Assembly (NCBI GenBank): GCA_965216395.1
Contig: OZ244156.1
Coordinates: 992,001 to 1,056,000, forward strand
From: CAZBXD01 sp965216395
Lineage (GTDB): Bacteria; Pseudomonadota; Alphaproteobacteria; Micavibrionales; SZUA-601
Direction: 5' to 3'
Length of the DNA stretch: 64,000 nt
Shown here: piece after piece, positions 54,456 through 63,410 of the stretch
Position numbering within the stretch: the stretch's first letter is position 1
Layout: each line of letters opens with the position of its first letter
Position numbers and translations under genes: made by a program
The notes under the pieces: model-generated
What the model saw: the letters and a program-made list of their open reading frames with translations, nothing else
Told to the model about the DNA's origin: nothing
Database searches by the model: none

Positions 54456-56282
54456 TTAATTATCCTTACGGCCTGCTTTTTGACGACCTAAATTGACCAT
54501 GCGTTGAGCATTCTCTTGAGTAAAATCATCGGCCAATTGATGCGCCGCTCTCTTGACTTCTAACCTCATTTGATCTTTTTGTATCAACGCCATAATATCT
54601 TTCCAACCAGCATGCGCATCATTAAAATCACCATTCTCTTTTGCAAATCTTGCGTGCATATATGTTTTTTCACCTAATAAGTCATGCAATGTATCTGCAA
54701 AGCCTGCTTCTGACAAGGCTTGTTTTAATTGATCAGACGTAGAACCATCTGATAACATTGCCATACTTAGTAAAGTTTGACGAAGCGAATCGAACTCTGA
54801 TGACGGTATATCAAGATTTCCTAAGAATTCACTAAAAAGATCAAGGAGTTCTGGGTAATTGATTGCTGTGGCTAATAAAATACGACATCGTAAATTATGC
54901 TTATTATTACGGACTTGTTTTACCGTTTCAGAAGGTTTGATTTTATGCTTACTTTTAGAGTTATTATTTCGAAATGCCTGGTAAATACGATTTTTAACAT
55001 CATTAAGATAAAAACGCCTTACATTCTTATCATGGATAGCTTGGACCGCTTTTTCAAGCCTATCTGATAACCCGGCACGCATTTCTGGGGTCGTAAATTC
55101 ACGCCCCTCAGTTTCACGTTTCCACAAAACGTCAATCAATGGGACAGCGTTTTTTATAACTTCTGCCATCGCGCGCCGGCCCTTAGCTTTAATTAAACTA
55201 TCAGGGTCTTCGCCCGAAGGTACAAAGGCAAAACGTAAAGATTGATCTGGTTTTAACAAAGGTAGACATCTGTCAATAACACGGTATGCAGCACGTCGAC
55301 CAGCTGAGTCACCATCAAAACATAAAATGGGGGTTTTATCTTCCATACGACAAAGACGCCACAATAATTCAATTTGTTCTTCTGTCACAGCTGTTCCAAG
55401 AGGCGCAACCGCACCAGAAAAACCAGATTGAGCCAAAGCAATAACATCCATATAGCCTTCGGTTAAAATGATTGGCATATTTTTAGTCGAAGCCTGACGC
55501 GCCCGCGCCATACCGTAAAGCAGTCTTCCTTTGCTGAAAACGGGATGATCAGGAGAGTTAAGATATTTCGGCGGCGTATTCCCATCACGACGGGCTGGAT
55601 CAAATGCTTCTTCTAAGTGACGACCACCAAAAGCAACAACACGCCCGCGTTTGTCCATCACGGGAAAAATGATACGTCCACGGAAAAAACTATAAGGCTG
55701 GTCTTTTTTATCGCTACGACTTGAATGTTTTAATAATCCTAATTCAACCAGATCACTGATTTTATGACCGTGCGATACCATGGCTTCACGTAGTTGATCC
55801 CAATCATTGGGCGCATAACCCACGCGGAATTCTTCGATTGCTTGCGCTTGGACAGAACGGTTTTGCAAATAATCCCATGCAAATTGGTTTTTAGGTGACT
55901 TCAGTTGTGATTGAAACCATTGGGTTGCATCTTCTAAAATATCATATAAAATTTTAGCGCGATCATATTTCTGACGCTCTTGCTCATTCGGTTGTGGAAC
56001 TTCCATACCTGCACGAGAAGCCAGACCTTCCACCGCATCCATAAAACCTACATTTTCATAGCGCATTTTGAAACTCAACACATCACCATGCGCACCACAA
56101 CCAAAACAATGGTAAAAACCTTTTTGATCATTGATGTAAAAAGAGGGGGTTTTTTCCTTATGAAACGGACAACATGCTTTATATTCATTTCCAGCACGCG
56201 TGATTTTGATACGCTGACCGATCATATCCGATAACGGAACCCGCTCACGCAACTCATCTAGGAATCGACGATCGATACTCAT
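54456..56282 (-). CDS. dnaG: DNA primase
   Basis: DnaG makes the RNA primers for replication. The start chosen is ATG 56282 (MSIDRRFLDEL), 608 residues; a TTG at 56294 adds four. The CHC2 zinc-binding domain CCPFHKEKTPSFY...YHCFGCGAHGD is at about 37-66. The TOPRIM domain follows, with ILTEGYMDVIAL near 260 and CFDGDSAGRRAA near 310. The C-terminal part binds DnaB. It lies 16 bp before rpoD. Confidence 0.97.
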   Translation of the reverse strand: MSIDRRFLDELRERVPLSDMIGQRIKITRAGNEYKACCPFHKEKTPSFYINDQKGFYHCFGCGAHGDVLSFKMRYENVGFMDAVEGLASRAGMEVPQPNEQERQKYDRAKILYDILEDATQWFQSQLKSPKNQFAWDYLQNRSVQAQAIEEFRVGYAPNDWDQLREAMVSHGHKISDLVELGLLKHSSRSDKKDQPYSFFRGRIIFPVMDKRGRVVAFGGRHLEEAFDPARRDGNTPPKYLNSPDHPVFSKGRLLYGMARARQASTKNMPIILTEGYMDVIALAQSGFSGAVAPLGTAVTEEQIELLWRLCRMEDKTPILCFDGDSAGRRAAYRVIDRCLPLLKPDQSLRFAFVPSGEDPDSLIKAKGRRAMAEVIKNAVPLIDVLWKRETEGREFTTPEMRAGLSDRLEKAVQAIHDKNVRRFYLNDVKNRIYQAFRNNNSKSKHKIKPSETVKQVRNNKHNLRCRILLATAINYPELLDLFSEFLGNLDIPSSEFDSLRQTLLSMAMLSDGSTSDQLKQALSEAGFADTLHDLLGEKTYMHARFAKENGDFNDAHAGWKDIMALIQKDQMRLEVKRAAHQLADDFTQENAQRMVNLGRQKAGRKDN

Positions 56283-56365
56283 AAAAAACTTCAATACGCA
56301 TAATTGTTGACAAGTAACGATATTATTTCATTTTATGTCGGCATTTTATTTGCGCCGTTAGCCTC

Positions 56366-56394
56366 TTGCTTAACCAAAAATATCGCGTTATATA
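56366..56394 (+). promoter_or_regulatory. Candidate promoter for greA
   Basis: TTGCTT (56366-56371), 17 bases, TATATA (56389-56394), about 110 bases before the greA ATG. It overlaps the palindromic stretch TATATACTGTATATA. A second TTGACA lies earlier, at about 56307, but has no matching -10. Confidence 0.35.
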
Positions 56395-56507
56395 CTGTAT
56401 ATAGATATAAACTTTCCCTGACAAGCCCATAGAGACTCAATTCCTTTAAGAACATTATAAAAAGGTTTAGAAAATTCAATTTCTATGGTTATGAAGACGA
56501 GGTAAAA

Positions 56508-56993
56508 ATGGAAAAAATCCCGATGACAAAAGAAGGGTATGACCTTCTCACGAAAGAATTACACAATTTAAAAAACAAAGAACGGCCTGCTATTATCGAA
56601 GCGATCGCCATTGCCCGCGATCACGGTGATTTAAAAGAAAATGCGGAATATCATTCAGCGCGTGAAAAACAAGGTTTTATCGAAGGGCGGATCAAAGAAT
56701 TAGAAACCGTAACGGGACGTGCCGAAATTATTGACTATCAAAAATTCAACGATCAAAAAATCCGCTTCGGGGCTACTGTTGATCTTATTGACGAAGATTC
56801 AGAAAAAGAAATCCGTTACCACATTGTTGGCCACTACGAAGCTGATATATCGCGTAACCTTTTATCACTTAAGGCACCGATTGCCCGTGCTCTCATTGGT
56901 AAAGAGACAGGGGATAGTGTTGAAGTGAATAGTCCTGGTGGTAAAAAATTCTATGAAGTTATGGATGTCAATTATCAAAAAATTGATATTTAG
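56508..56993 (+). CDS. greA: Transcription elongation factor GreA
   Basis: GreA stimulates transcript cleavage by backtracked RNA polymerase. The 161-residue protein has the N-terminal coiled coil with the acidic tip DHGDLKENAEYHSAREKQ near 39-56 and a C-terminal FKBP-like domain, including SPGGKKFYEVMDV at the end. GAGG upstream of the ATG supports the start. In many alphaproteobacteria greA follows carB; here it is divergent from dnaG. Confidence 0.97.
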   Translation: MEKIPMTKEGYDLLTKELHNLKNKERPAIIEAIAIARDHGDLKENAEYHSAREKQGFIEGRIKELETVTGRAEIIDYQKFNDQKIRFGATVDLIDEDSEKEIRYHIVGHYEADISRNLLSLKAPIARALIGKETGDSVEVNSPGGKKFYEVMDVNYQKIDI

Positions 56994-57013
56994 CTTTTTG
57001 TTCTAAGTATTAT

Positions 57014-57493
57014 TTAAACTTCGACCATAACGGGTACGCCAGGTTTATCTTTTGTCGCGCGAATACTTAAATTAGAGCGAACATTGGCCACATTAGGAAC
57101 AGCCGTGAGTGTATCGGTTAAAAAGTTCTGGTAATCGTCCCAATCGCGCGCAACAACCTTTAATAAAAAGTCTGTATCGCCTGTCATCATATGACTTTCT
57201 CTGACACGTGGCCATTTTTCTAAAATATCAGCAAAAGCTTTTAAATCATTTTCAGCATGACTGGTTAACGTCACATGCGCGAAAACAGTGACATTATAAT
57301 CCATGATCATCGGGTCTATATCCGCGTGATACCCTTTAATGTAACCAGCCTTTTCAAGGGCACGCATACGACGCAAACATGGCGGTGCCGATATCCCAAC
57401 ACGTTTGGCAAGTTCAACGTTACTCATGCGGCCATGATCCTGTAAATCACGTAAAATTTGACGATCAATTCGATCTAATTTAATTTTTGCCAT
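57014..57493 (-). CDS. Lrp/AsnC family transcriptional regulator
   Basis: A 159-residue regulator from ATG 57493, which has GAGG six bases upstream (the frame reaches 57505). The AsnC-type HTH begins LDRIDRQILRDLQDHGRMSN with recognition helix RVGISAPPCLRRMRALEKAG in two pieces, and the RAM ligand domain covers about 65-150. Such proteins sense amino acids. The divergent neighbour is the ELM1-like gene, 108 bp away. Confidence 0.93.
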   Translation of the reverse strand: MAKIKLDRIDRQILRDLQDHGRMSNVELAKRVGISAPPCLRRMRALEKAGYIKGYHADIDPMIMDYNVTVFAHVTLTSHAENDLKAFADILEKWPRVRESHMMTGDTDFLLKVVARDWDDYQNFLTDTLTAVPNVANVRSNLSIRATKDKPGVPVMVEV

Positions 57494-57601
57494 GATATTC
57501 CTCAATTATTATCATCTATGAAGACATTATTTTTTGTGATAAGACCAATTGACTTCATATAATTCTTTTTAGCGAAAATATAATTCTAGTGTAATTAAAG
57601 C

Positions 57602-58609
57602 ATGGACAAAAGCAAGAAAATTTCAAAAAATCAGAAGAAAATAAATACGTCTGTCATATGTTGGATCATTACCGAAGGGATAAGAGGTACAGAAAACCAA
57701 TGTCTTGGCGTTGCACAAGCCATGGGAATTGATTCTATCACCAAACATGTCCAATTGAAACAACCATGGCAGTTAATCAGTCCTTGGATATATTTTGACA
57801 ATTTTAAACCGACTCGCCTTGATAGCGATTCTCTACTACCACCATGGCCTCATTTAATTATTGCAGCGGGGCGAAAATCAATTGCCCCTGCCCTGTGGGT
57901 AAAAAAACAAGCGAACCATGACTGTTTTCATGTTCAATTGCAAAATCCCTATATAGAATCGAAACACTTTGATCTCGTTGTGACACCAAAACATGACCAG
58001 TATAAAGGTTCAAACGTTATCCAGACAACGGCTGGCTTGCATAAAGTCACCCCAGAATTAATTAAAGAATGGACAGATAAATTAAAAAAACAGTTTGAAT
58101 ATTTGCCACAAAAACGCATAGCTGTTCTTATTGGCGGGAATAGTAAACACCATAAACTTACAGCTAAAGCAACGCGTGATTTATGTCAGAATCTTAATCA
58201 CCTTGCACAAGATGGTTATGGTGTCATGGTCACCGCCTCCAGACGGACAGGCGATGAAAATCAACGCATTTTAGAAAAAAATCTAAAACATCCGCATATT
58301 TATTTTTGGGATGGCCATGGCGACAATCCTTATTTTGCTATGCTCGGTTTGGCCAACACAATTTTAGTTACTGAAGATAGCGTATCCATGACCTCAGAGG
58401 CGATATCAACGGGCAAACCAACCTATATTATTCCCATGTTTGGTGGATCCAAACGTCTAGATTACTTTCATAAAAACTTACGAAATCTAGGAATAACAAA
58501 GCCATTCAAAGGGATAATTGAATATTGGAATTACACACCACCCAATGATACAGAATTTATTGCAAAAAAAATTCATGAACATCTTGGCAAACGTCTTTTA
58601 AAACGTTAA
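57602..58609 (+). CDS. Mitochondrial-fission ELM1-family protein
   Basis: A 335-residue protein of the ELM1 (DUF1022) family, shared by alphaproteobacteria and plant mitochondria. Signs are the opening WIITEGIRGTENQCLGVAQA, VQLQNPYIESKHFDLVVTP near 120-138, AVLIGGNSKHHKL near 178-190, and the glycosyltransferase-like end TEDSVSMTSEAISTGKPTYI near 259-278. In plants ELM1 recruits the dynamin-like fission protein; the bacterial role is unknown. The fold resembles GT-B glycosyltransferases. Adjacent to trxB. Confidence 0.87.
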   Translation: MDKSKKISKNQKKINTSVICWIITEGIRGTENQCLGVAQAMGIDSITKHVQLKQPWQLISPWIYFDNFKPTRLDSDSLLPPWPHLIIAAGRKSIAPALWVKKQANHDCFHVQLQNPYIESKHFDLVVTPKHDQYKGSNVIQTTAGLHKVTPELIKEWTDKLKKQFEYLPQKRIAVLIGGNSKHHKLTAKATRDLCQNLNHLAQDGYGVMVTASRRTGDENQRILEKNLKHPHIYFWDGHGDNPYFAMLGLANTILVTEDSVSMTSEAISTGKPTYIIPMFGGSKRLDYFHKNLRNLGITKPFKGIIEYWNYTPPNDTEFIAKKIHEHLGKRLLKR

Positions 58610-58647
58610 TTAAGTAACCATATCTTAGACAAAATGAATTGAATATT

Positions 58648-59646
58648 ATGACAGAAAAAAAATCACACCATGCAAAAGTTCTTATTATTGGCTCTGGCCC
58701 CGCTGGGTACACTGCCGCCATCTATGCCGCACGCGCTAATTTAGAACCACTGATGATCGTTGGCAATCAACCCGGGGGCCAATTAACCATTACGACAGAA
58801 GTTGAAAATTATCCTGGTTTTGCTGATCCTATTCAAGGCCCGTGGCTCATGGAACAAATGCAAAAACAAGCGGCTAATGTTGGGACAAAGACCATTCATG
58901 ATATGGTATCAGAGGTTGATTTTTCAAAACGCCCTTTTGCCGCCAAAACAGAAGGTGGGCTTAACGTCACCGCGGAAACAGTTGTGATTTCAACGGGTGC
59001 TCAAGCACGTTGGCTTGGTTTAGAAAGTGAACAAAAATTTCAAGGTTTAGGCGTTTCGGCCTGTGCAACATGCGACGGATTTTTCTACCGTGGTAAAGAG
59101 GTTGCGGTTATTGGTGGCGGAAATAGCGCCGTTGAAGAAGCTTTATTCCTCACTAATTTTTGTGAAAAAGTAACTTTAATTCATCGTCGTGATGAATTGC
59201 GCGCTGAAAAAATTATGCAAGAACGTCTTTTCAAAAATGAAAAGGTTGAAGTTATTTGGGATAGTGTTCTAGAAGAAATTTTGGGCAATGAACAAGGCGA
59301 AGAAAACCCCGGTGTGACAGGGATTCGCATTCAAAATGTGAAAACTTCTGAAACAAAAGAAATTCCTGTGCATGGTGTTTTTGTTGCCATTGGTCATGAT
59401 CCCGCAACGAAGATTTTCAAAGGCAAAGTTGATATGGATGAAAACGGTTATATTATTACTGCCGCTGATTCAACAGCCACAAATATCCCCGGTGTTTTCG
59501 CCGCGGGTGATGTGAAAGATAAAATTTATCGCCAAGCGGTTACCGCCGCGGGAATGGGATGTATGGCCGCGTTGGAAGCGGATCGATTCCTGAGCCACCA
59601 AGAAGATGACATTCCCGATGATAAACCCATGGCCGCAGCCTATTAA
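58648..59646 (+). CDS. trxB: Thioredoxin-disulfide reductase
   Basis: TrxB reduces thioredoxin with NADPH through FAD. The start chosen is ATG 58648 (MTEKKS, 332 residues); the frame runs to a TTG at 58639. FAD motif GSGPAGYTAAIYAARA near 14-29, the redox-active CATC in SACATCDGFFYRG near 137-149, NADP motif GGGNSAVEEA near 157 and GVFAAGDVKD near 284-293. All catalytic parts are intact. Confidence 0.97.
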   Translation: MTEKKSHHAKVLIIGSGPAGYTAAIYAARANLEPLMIVGNQPGGQLTITTEVENYPGFADPIQGPWLMEQMQKQAANVGTKTIHDMVSEVDFSKRPFAAKTEGGLNVTAETVVISTGAQARWLGLESEQKFQGLGVSACATCDGFFYRGKEVAVIGGGNSAVEEALFLTNFCEKVTLIHRRDELRAEKIMQERLFKNEKVEVIWDSVLEEILGNEQGEENPGVTGIRIQNVKTSETKEIPVHGVFVAIGHDPATKIFKGKVDMDENGYIITAADSTATNIPGVFAAGDVKDKIYRQAVTAAGMGCMAALEADRFLSHQEDDIPDDKPMAAAY

Positions 59647-59788
59647 GGCTATATTTTAAAAAAGAATCAGAACGAGATTTAATAATTGGATAAGTTGAAA
59701 TAAATTTTACACTATTTGTAAATATTTATCTTGATTATGTAATTTTGTTTTGTATAATCATACTGTAAATTAAATTCTCGGGTTTATA

Positions 59789-60841
59789 ATGAAAATATGT
59801 TTAAGTATTAGTGGCGGCGCAATTAGAGCTCAAGAGTTTTGTACACTAATTACCGAGGATGTTTCTAATCAACTGGGTTATTCTCTCTTCGATGTTGTTG
59901 ATCTTGTTGTTGCCAACTCAGCAGGATCAATCGTAGCGTGTCAACATGGTTTATCTAAATCCAAAAAATTACGCCAAGAATTAAAAAATATGGGCGAGTA
60001 TAATCAGCATATCCGTACAGAAAATGTTGAGAGCACGAAGAAATTATTCAAGAAAACAAGAGGATCATTGAATGGTTTTAGAAAACCACTTTATAATATT
60101 AAAACGCTTACCAAAATCATTGATGAGAATTACGATAACCCACTTATGAAAGACTTTACTGTCCCGACCGCCATTTTAGTTGATGGCCCTGATGGAAAAG
60201 GCGGAACTCAGATACAATTATTTAGTTCGTATAAAAACCCTAATTTATCTGCATCAAAAATTATATCGGCTTCGTCAAGTTTCCCAATTGGGTTTTCTGG
60301 AACAGATATTTCTTATGAAGAAAATAAAAAAGCAAACAAAAATTTATATTATGATGGGGGTATTACATGCCCAAACCCCATTATGGTAGCTTTTCAAGAA
60401 GCCAAAGACGTTTTTTACAAAGATAATAAAAAGCATTCTAAGAAAGAGGAACTTGTTTTTATTTCCTTGACATCTGTTAAATCCACACGCACTAAACCCA
60501 ATCACAATCCAAAAAGCAATATGTTTAATTGGTATTTTAATGGCCGTTTATATGATATGGCACACGAAACTTTGTATGATATGCCCCATCAAGCACTTAT
60601 GCAAATTTCTGCTGAATGTGAGCATATAACATATCTTCCATTTCATTTTAAAATTGAAAAAGAACATCTCGACAAATATCCAAAGGCAAATTTTAGTTCA
60701 ACGAATGCCAAAAAGCATAATATTGATGCTTTTAAAAATACTTTTCAGGACTATATTCAAACCAATGATTACCTCTGCATAAAGCAAGAAGTTATTGAAA
60801 TTATAGAACAAAGAAAAAAGCAGAAAGGCCTATCGTTTTAA
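59789..60841 (+). CDS. Patatin-like phospholipase
   Basis: A 350-residue patatin-domain protein. The oxyanion loop is SGGAIRAQ near 8-15, the nucleophile Ser44 sits in VANSAGS (A-x-S-x-G instead of the canonical GxSxG), and the dyad Asp is in YYDGGITCPNP near 189. The hydrolase should act on acyl esters of lipids. No signal peptide, so it is either cytoplasmic or exported by a special system. It is visibly more AT-rich than its neighbours, has its own 140-bp AT-rich upstream region, and interrupts an otherwise housekeeping stretch, which suggests acquisition by transfer. Bacterial patatins include type III/IV effectors (ExoU) and antiphage CBASS effectors. Confidence 0.82.
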   Translation: MKICLSISGGAIRAQEFCTLITEDVSNQLGYSLFDVVDLVVANSAGSIVACQHGLSKSKKLRQELKNMGEYNQHIRTENVESTKKLFKKTRGSLNGFRKPLYNIKTLTKIIDENYDNPLMKDFTVPTAILVDGPDGKGGTQIQLFSSYKNPNLSASKIISASSSFPIGFSGTDISYEENKKANKNLYYDGGITCPNPIMVAFQEAKDVFYKDNKKHSKKEELVFISLTSVKSTRTKPNHNPKSNMFNWYFNGRLYDMAHETLYDMPHQALMQISAECEHITYLPFHFKIEKEHLDKYPKANFSSTNAKKHNIDAFKNTFQDYIQTNDYLCIKQEVIEIIEQRKKQKGLSF

Positions 60842-60854
60842 AGAAAAAGTCTAT

Positions 60855-62057
60855 CTAACTTATATTTTCACATGCCTTTTGGATGCGCTTAATTGCTTTT
60901 TCGATTGTTTGACTATCCGTGGCAAAATAAACCCGGAAATAATTTTTAAGACCAAAAGCGGTGCCTGGAACAACCGCCACGCCGTAATGTTCAAGTAAAT
61001 AATTAACAAATTCAAGATCAGACTCGATTTTTTGTCCACCACTAGTTGATTTCCCGATTAATTTCTGACATGAAACATAAAGATAAAAAGCGCCTTGGGG
61101 TTTTTGAACCGATAAGCCAGAGGCCGCGTTTAACCCCTCAACCATGATTTCCATCCGTCGCTCATAAGTCTCAAGCATTGTTACGACATCATCTTGAGAT
61201 CCATTTAAGGCTTCTACCGCCGCTGCTTGCGATACAGAACATGCATTGGATGTACTTTGGCCTTGAATTTTTGTCATCGCCTTGATCAATTCAATGGGGC
61301 CACCCGCATAACCAATACGCCACCCTGTCATTGCATAGGCTTTCGAAACGCCATTAATCGTGATCGTTCGGTCAAATAATTTTGGTTCGACCTGAGCCGG
61401 TGTGACAAATTTTGTTTCACCATAAACTAAATGCTCATACATATCATCGGCCATGATATGAACATGCGGATGATGAACCAAAACATCTGTCAAAGCCTTC
61501 ATTTCATCATATGAATAGACCGCACCCGACGGATTACTTGGTGAATTGAGTAATACCCATTTTGTTTTCGGTGTAATCGTGGTTTCAAGCTGTTCTGGTG
61601 TGAGTTTAAAATCATGATCTTGATCACAAATAACATGCACAGGTTTTCCGCCGGCAATATTAACCATGGCTGGATAGGAAACCCAATAAGGCGCGGGGAT
61701 AATAACTTCATCGCCTGGATTAATTGTCGCAAGGAACGCGTTAAATAAAACTTGCTTTGCCCCTGTGCCAACGATGATTTGTTCTGGTGTATAACTAAGA
61801 TCATTATCGCGTTTAAACTTTTTAATAATGGCTTGTTTTAACATCATCGATCCAGGCACAGGCGTGTATTTCGTTTGCCCTTCGTCGATGGCTGTTTTAG
61901 CGGCGCGTTTTATATGATCAGGCGTATCAAAATCAGGTTCGCCCGCACTCAAGCTAATAATATCTTCACCTTGTGCTTTTAATTCACGCGCCTTTTGCGA
62001 AACAGCCAAAGTCGCCGAAGGTTTAAGCATAAGAACACGATCAGAAAGAAATGTCAT
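60855..62057 (-). CDS. Aspartate/aromatic aminotransferase (class I, PLP)
   Basis: A 400-residue fold-type I aminotransferase, most like the alphaproteobacterial aspartate transaminases (AatA, subgroup Igamma). LSAGEPDFDTP near 36-46, NSPSNPSGAVYS near 171-182, the PLP lysine in NGVSKAYAMTGWRIGYAGG near 233-251 (Lys in SKAYAMTG), and the carboxylate-binding Arg in YFRVYFATD near 376. Probably converts aspartate/2-oxoglutarate to oxaloacetate/glutamate, possibly also prephenate. AGAGG precedes the ATG. Confidence 0.93.
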   Translation of the reverse strand: MTFLSDRVLMLKPSATLAVSQKARELKAQGEDIISLSAGEPDFDTPDHIKRAAKTAIDEGQTKYTPVPGSMMLKQAIIKKFKRDNDLSYTPEQIIVGTGAKQVLFNAFLATINPGDEVIIPAPYWVSYPAMVNIAGGKPVHVICDQDHDFKLTPEQLETTITPKTKWVLLNSPSNPSGAVYSYDEMKALTDVLVHHPHVHIMADDMYEHLVYGETKFVTPAQVEPKLFDRTITINGVSKAYAMTGWRIGYAGGPIELIKAMTKIQGQSTSNACSVSQAAAVEALNGSQDDVVTMLETYERRMEIMVEGLNAASGLSVQKPQGAFYLYVSCQKLIGKSTSGGQKIESDLEFVNYLLEHYGVAVVPGTAFGLKNYFRVYFATDSQTIEKAIKRIQKACENIS

Positions 62058-62069
62058 ATCAACCTCTTA

Positions 62070-63113
62070 CTATTTAAATTTTCGGATTTGATCGAGCGGT
62101 TCGCGATAATCAGGACAATTTTTAGCAAACCAATCACGAACAAGTTTTAATTCGGGGTGCTGAATACATTGATGAAACCAATTTGTTGCCACAGGTACAT
62201 ATTGCAAAAAGTGATCTTGCTTTTTTTGCACAATAATGCGTAAAAAATTACCCATGTTTTTTGCATGACGTTGTGCCCCTAAAACCGCCATATGAAGCTC
62301 AAAAACTTCCCGATCATACATGTCATTCATCGCATCAAAATAGCGACCAAGGATATGATGTCTTATTTCAGGTTCTAAATCACGTCGATCATCCTCTAAA
62401 AGAGACATAACATCATAAGCCGGCGATGTCAGCACCCCATCTTGGTAATCAATCACCCCAACAGAATCAACCCCCTGTTCATTCGGGATATCAATCAAAT
62501 TAGGCGTGTGATAATCAATCATAGAAAGCGTTTTTGGTAGTGGTGGCAATTTTGTTAAGACGGAACGCCACATCATTTTATAATCAGCGACTATATCCGG
62601 TGGTGTTTCAAAACCGGTGCGCGCGGGTAGATACCAATCGGTGAAGCTGGGGACTTCTTTCATATACCATTCGATATCATTGACCAGCTTACCCTCTAAT
62701 GATGTGAGATCAATGTTACGGTGTATTTGAATCAAAACATCAATTGCTTTTTCAAAATAAGGCGTTTTATCAACATTTGTATCATAAATTTTTGAATAAA
62801 CCGCGTCACCAAAATCCTCAATGAGGGCAAAACCTTTTTCAAGATCGGTTTCATAAATTTCTGGCGCACGAACACCTGCCTTGCGCAAAGCCCCACCGAT
62901 AAGCAAAAATTCTTCTAATTTCAAAAACCGAAACGGCATATCCATGAGCATAGCCGTTTGACCATCTACTTTTTTCAAACGGATATAGCCACGCGATCCC
63001 GCATCTGCGAAGAGAGTCTGTTGTTGCGCGTCATGCCAACCAATTTCTTGAATAAAATCTTGTGCTTGTTCGTTACGATTTGGGGGAAGTTCTTCATAAG
63101 AAAATTCTGTCAT
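62070..63113 (-). CDS. AmgK-like aminoglycoside phosphotransferase family kinase
   Basis: A 347-residue choline/aminoglycoside kinase-fold protein. DAGSRGYIRLKK near 37-48 and AMLMDMP near 54 match the N-lobe of AmgK; LIEDFGDAVYSKIYD near 115-129; the catalytic loop is MIDYHTPNLI near 197 and the metal-binding DYQDGVLTSPAYDVMSLLED near 223-242. AmgK phosphorylates the anomeric OH of MurNAc/GlcNAc in cell wall recycling, usually beside murU and between tsaE and addB; here it stands alone next to the aminotransferase gene, so the exact substrate is not certain. Confidence 0.8.
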   Translation of the reverse strand: MTEFSYEELPPNRNEQAQDFIQEIGWHDAQQQTLFADAGSRGYIRLKKVDGQTAMLMDMPFRFLKLEEFLLIGGALRKAGVRAPEIYETDLEKGFALIEDFGDAVYSKIYDTNVDKTPYFEKAIDVLIQIHRNIDLTSLEGKLVNDIEWYMKEVPSFTDWYLPARTGFETPPDIVADYKMMWRSVLTKLPPLPKTLSMIDYHTPNLIDIPNEQGVDSVGVIDYQDGVLTSPAYDVMSLLEDDRRDLEPEIRHHILGRYFDAMNDMYDREVFELHMAVLGAQRHAKNMGNFLRIIVQKKQDHFLQYVPVATNWFHQCIQHPELKLVRDWFAKNCPDYREPLDQIRKFK

Positions 63114-63167
63114 TTTATGAGATCAATCTGTGATTTAAAGACACTATAAGCCTATAAAATTTTTGCT

Positions 63168-63410
63168 CTATTGTCCATTCTCGAAATGTGTTTTTAGAAA
63201 AGTAGCAAATTCTACAGAAAGCTTTGTTGCATCTTCACCAGATTGTAAAATCTTTTGGGCAAAGTCTTTTTCATCTGATCGTGTTTCTAAATTATTGGCC
63301 AGAACATGTGCAAAACCGTTAATAGTGGCTAGATGATTAGCCAGATTGTGAAAATAATCTTCCAGCTCTTTTATTAATTTTTCTTCACAGTCGTGACCCT
63401 TGTTATTCAT
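63168..63410 (-). CDS. Stand-alone histidine-kinase dimerisation-type (HisKA-like) protein
   Basis: An 80-residue protein from ATG 63410 (the frame reaches 63431). The H-box-like segment YFHNLANHLATINGFAHVLA and the second helix FAQKILQSGEDATKLSVEFATFL together resemble the DHp domain of hybrid histidine kinases, with a His near residue 22 as candidate phosphoacceptor. No ATPase domain follows: the gene ends at 63168. It overlaps the response regulator gene by 8 bp or more. A histidine phosphotransfer or phosphatase function is inferred. Confidence 0.6.
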   Translation of the reverse strand: MNNKGHDCEEKLIKELEDYFHNLANHLATINGFAHVLANNLETRSDEKDFAQKILQSGEDATKLSVEFATFLKTHFENGQ

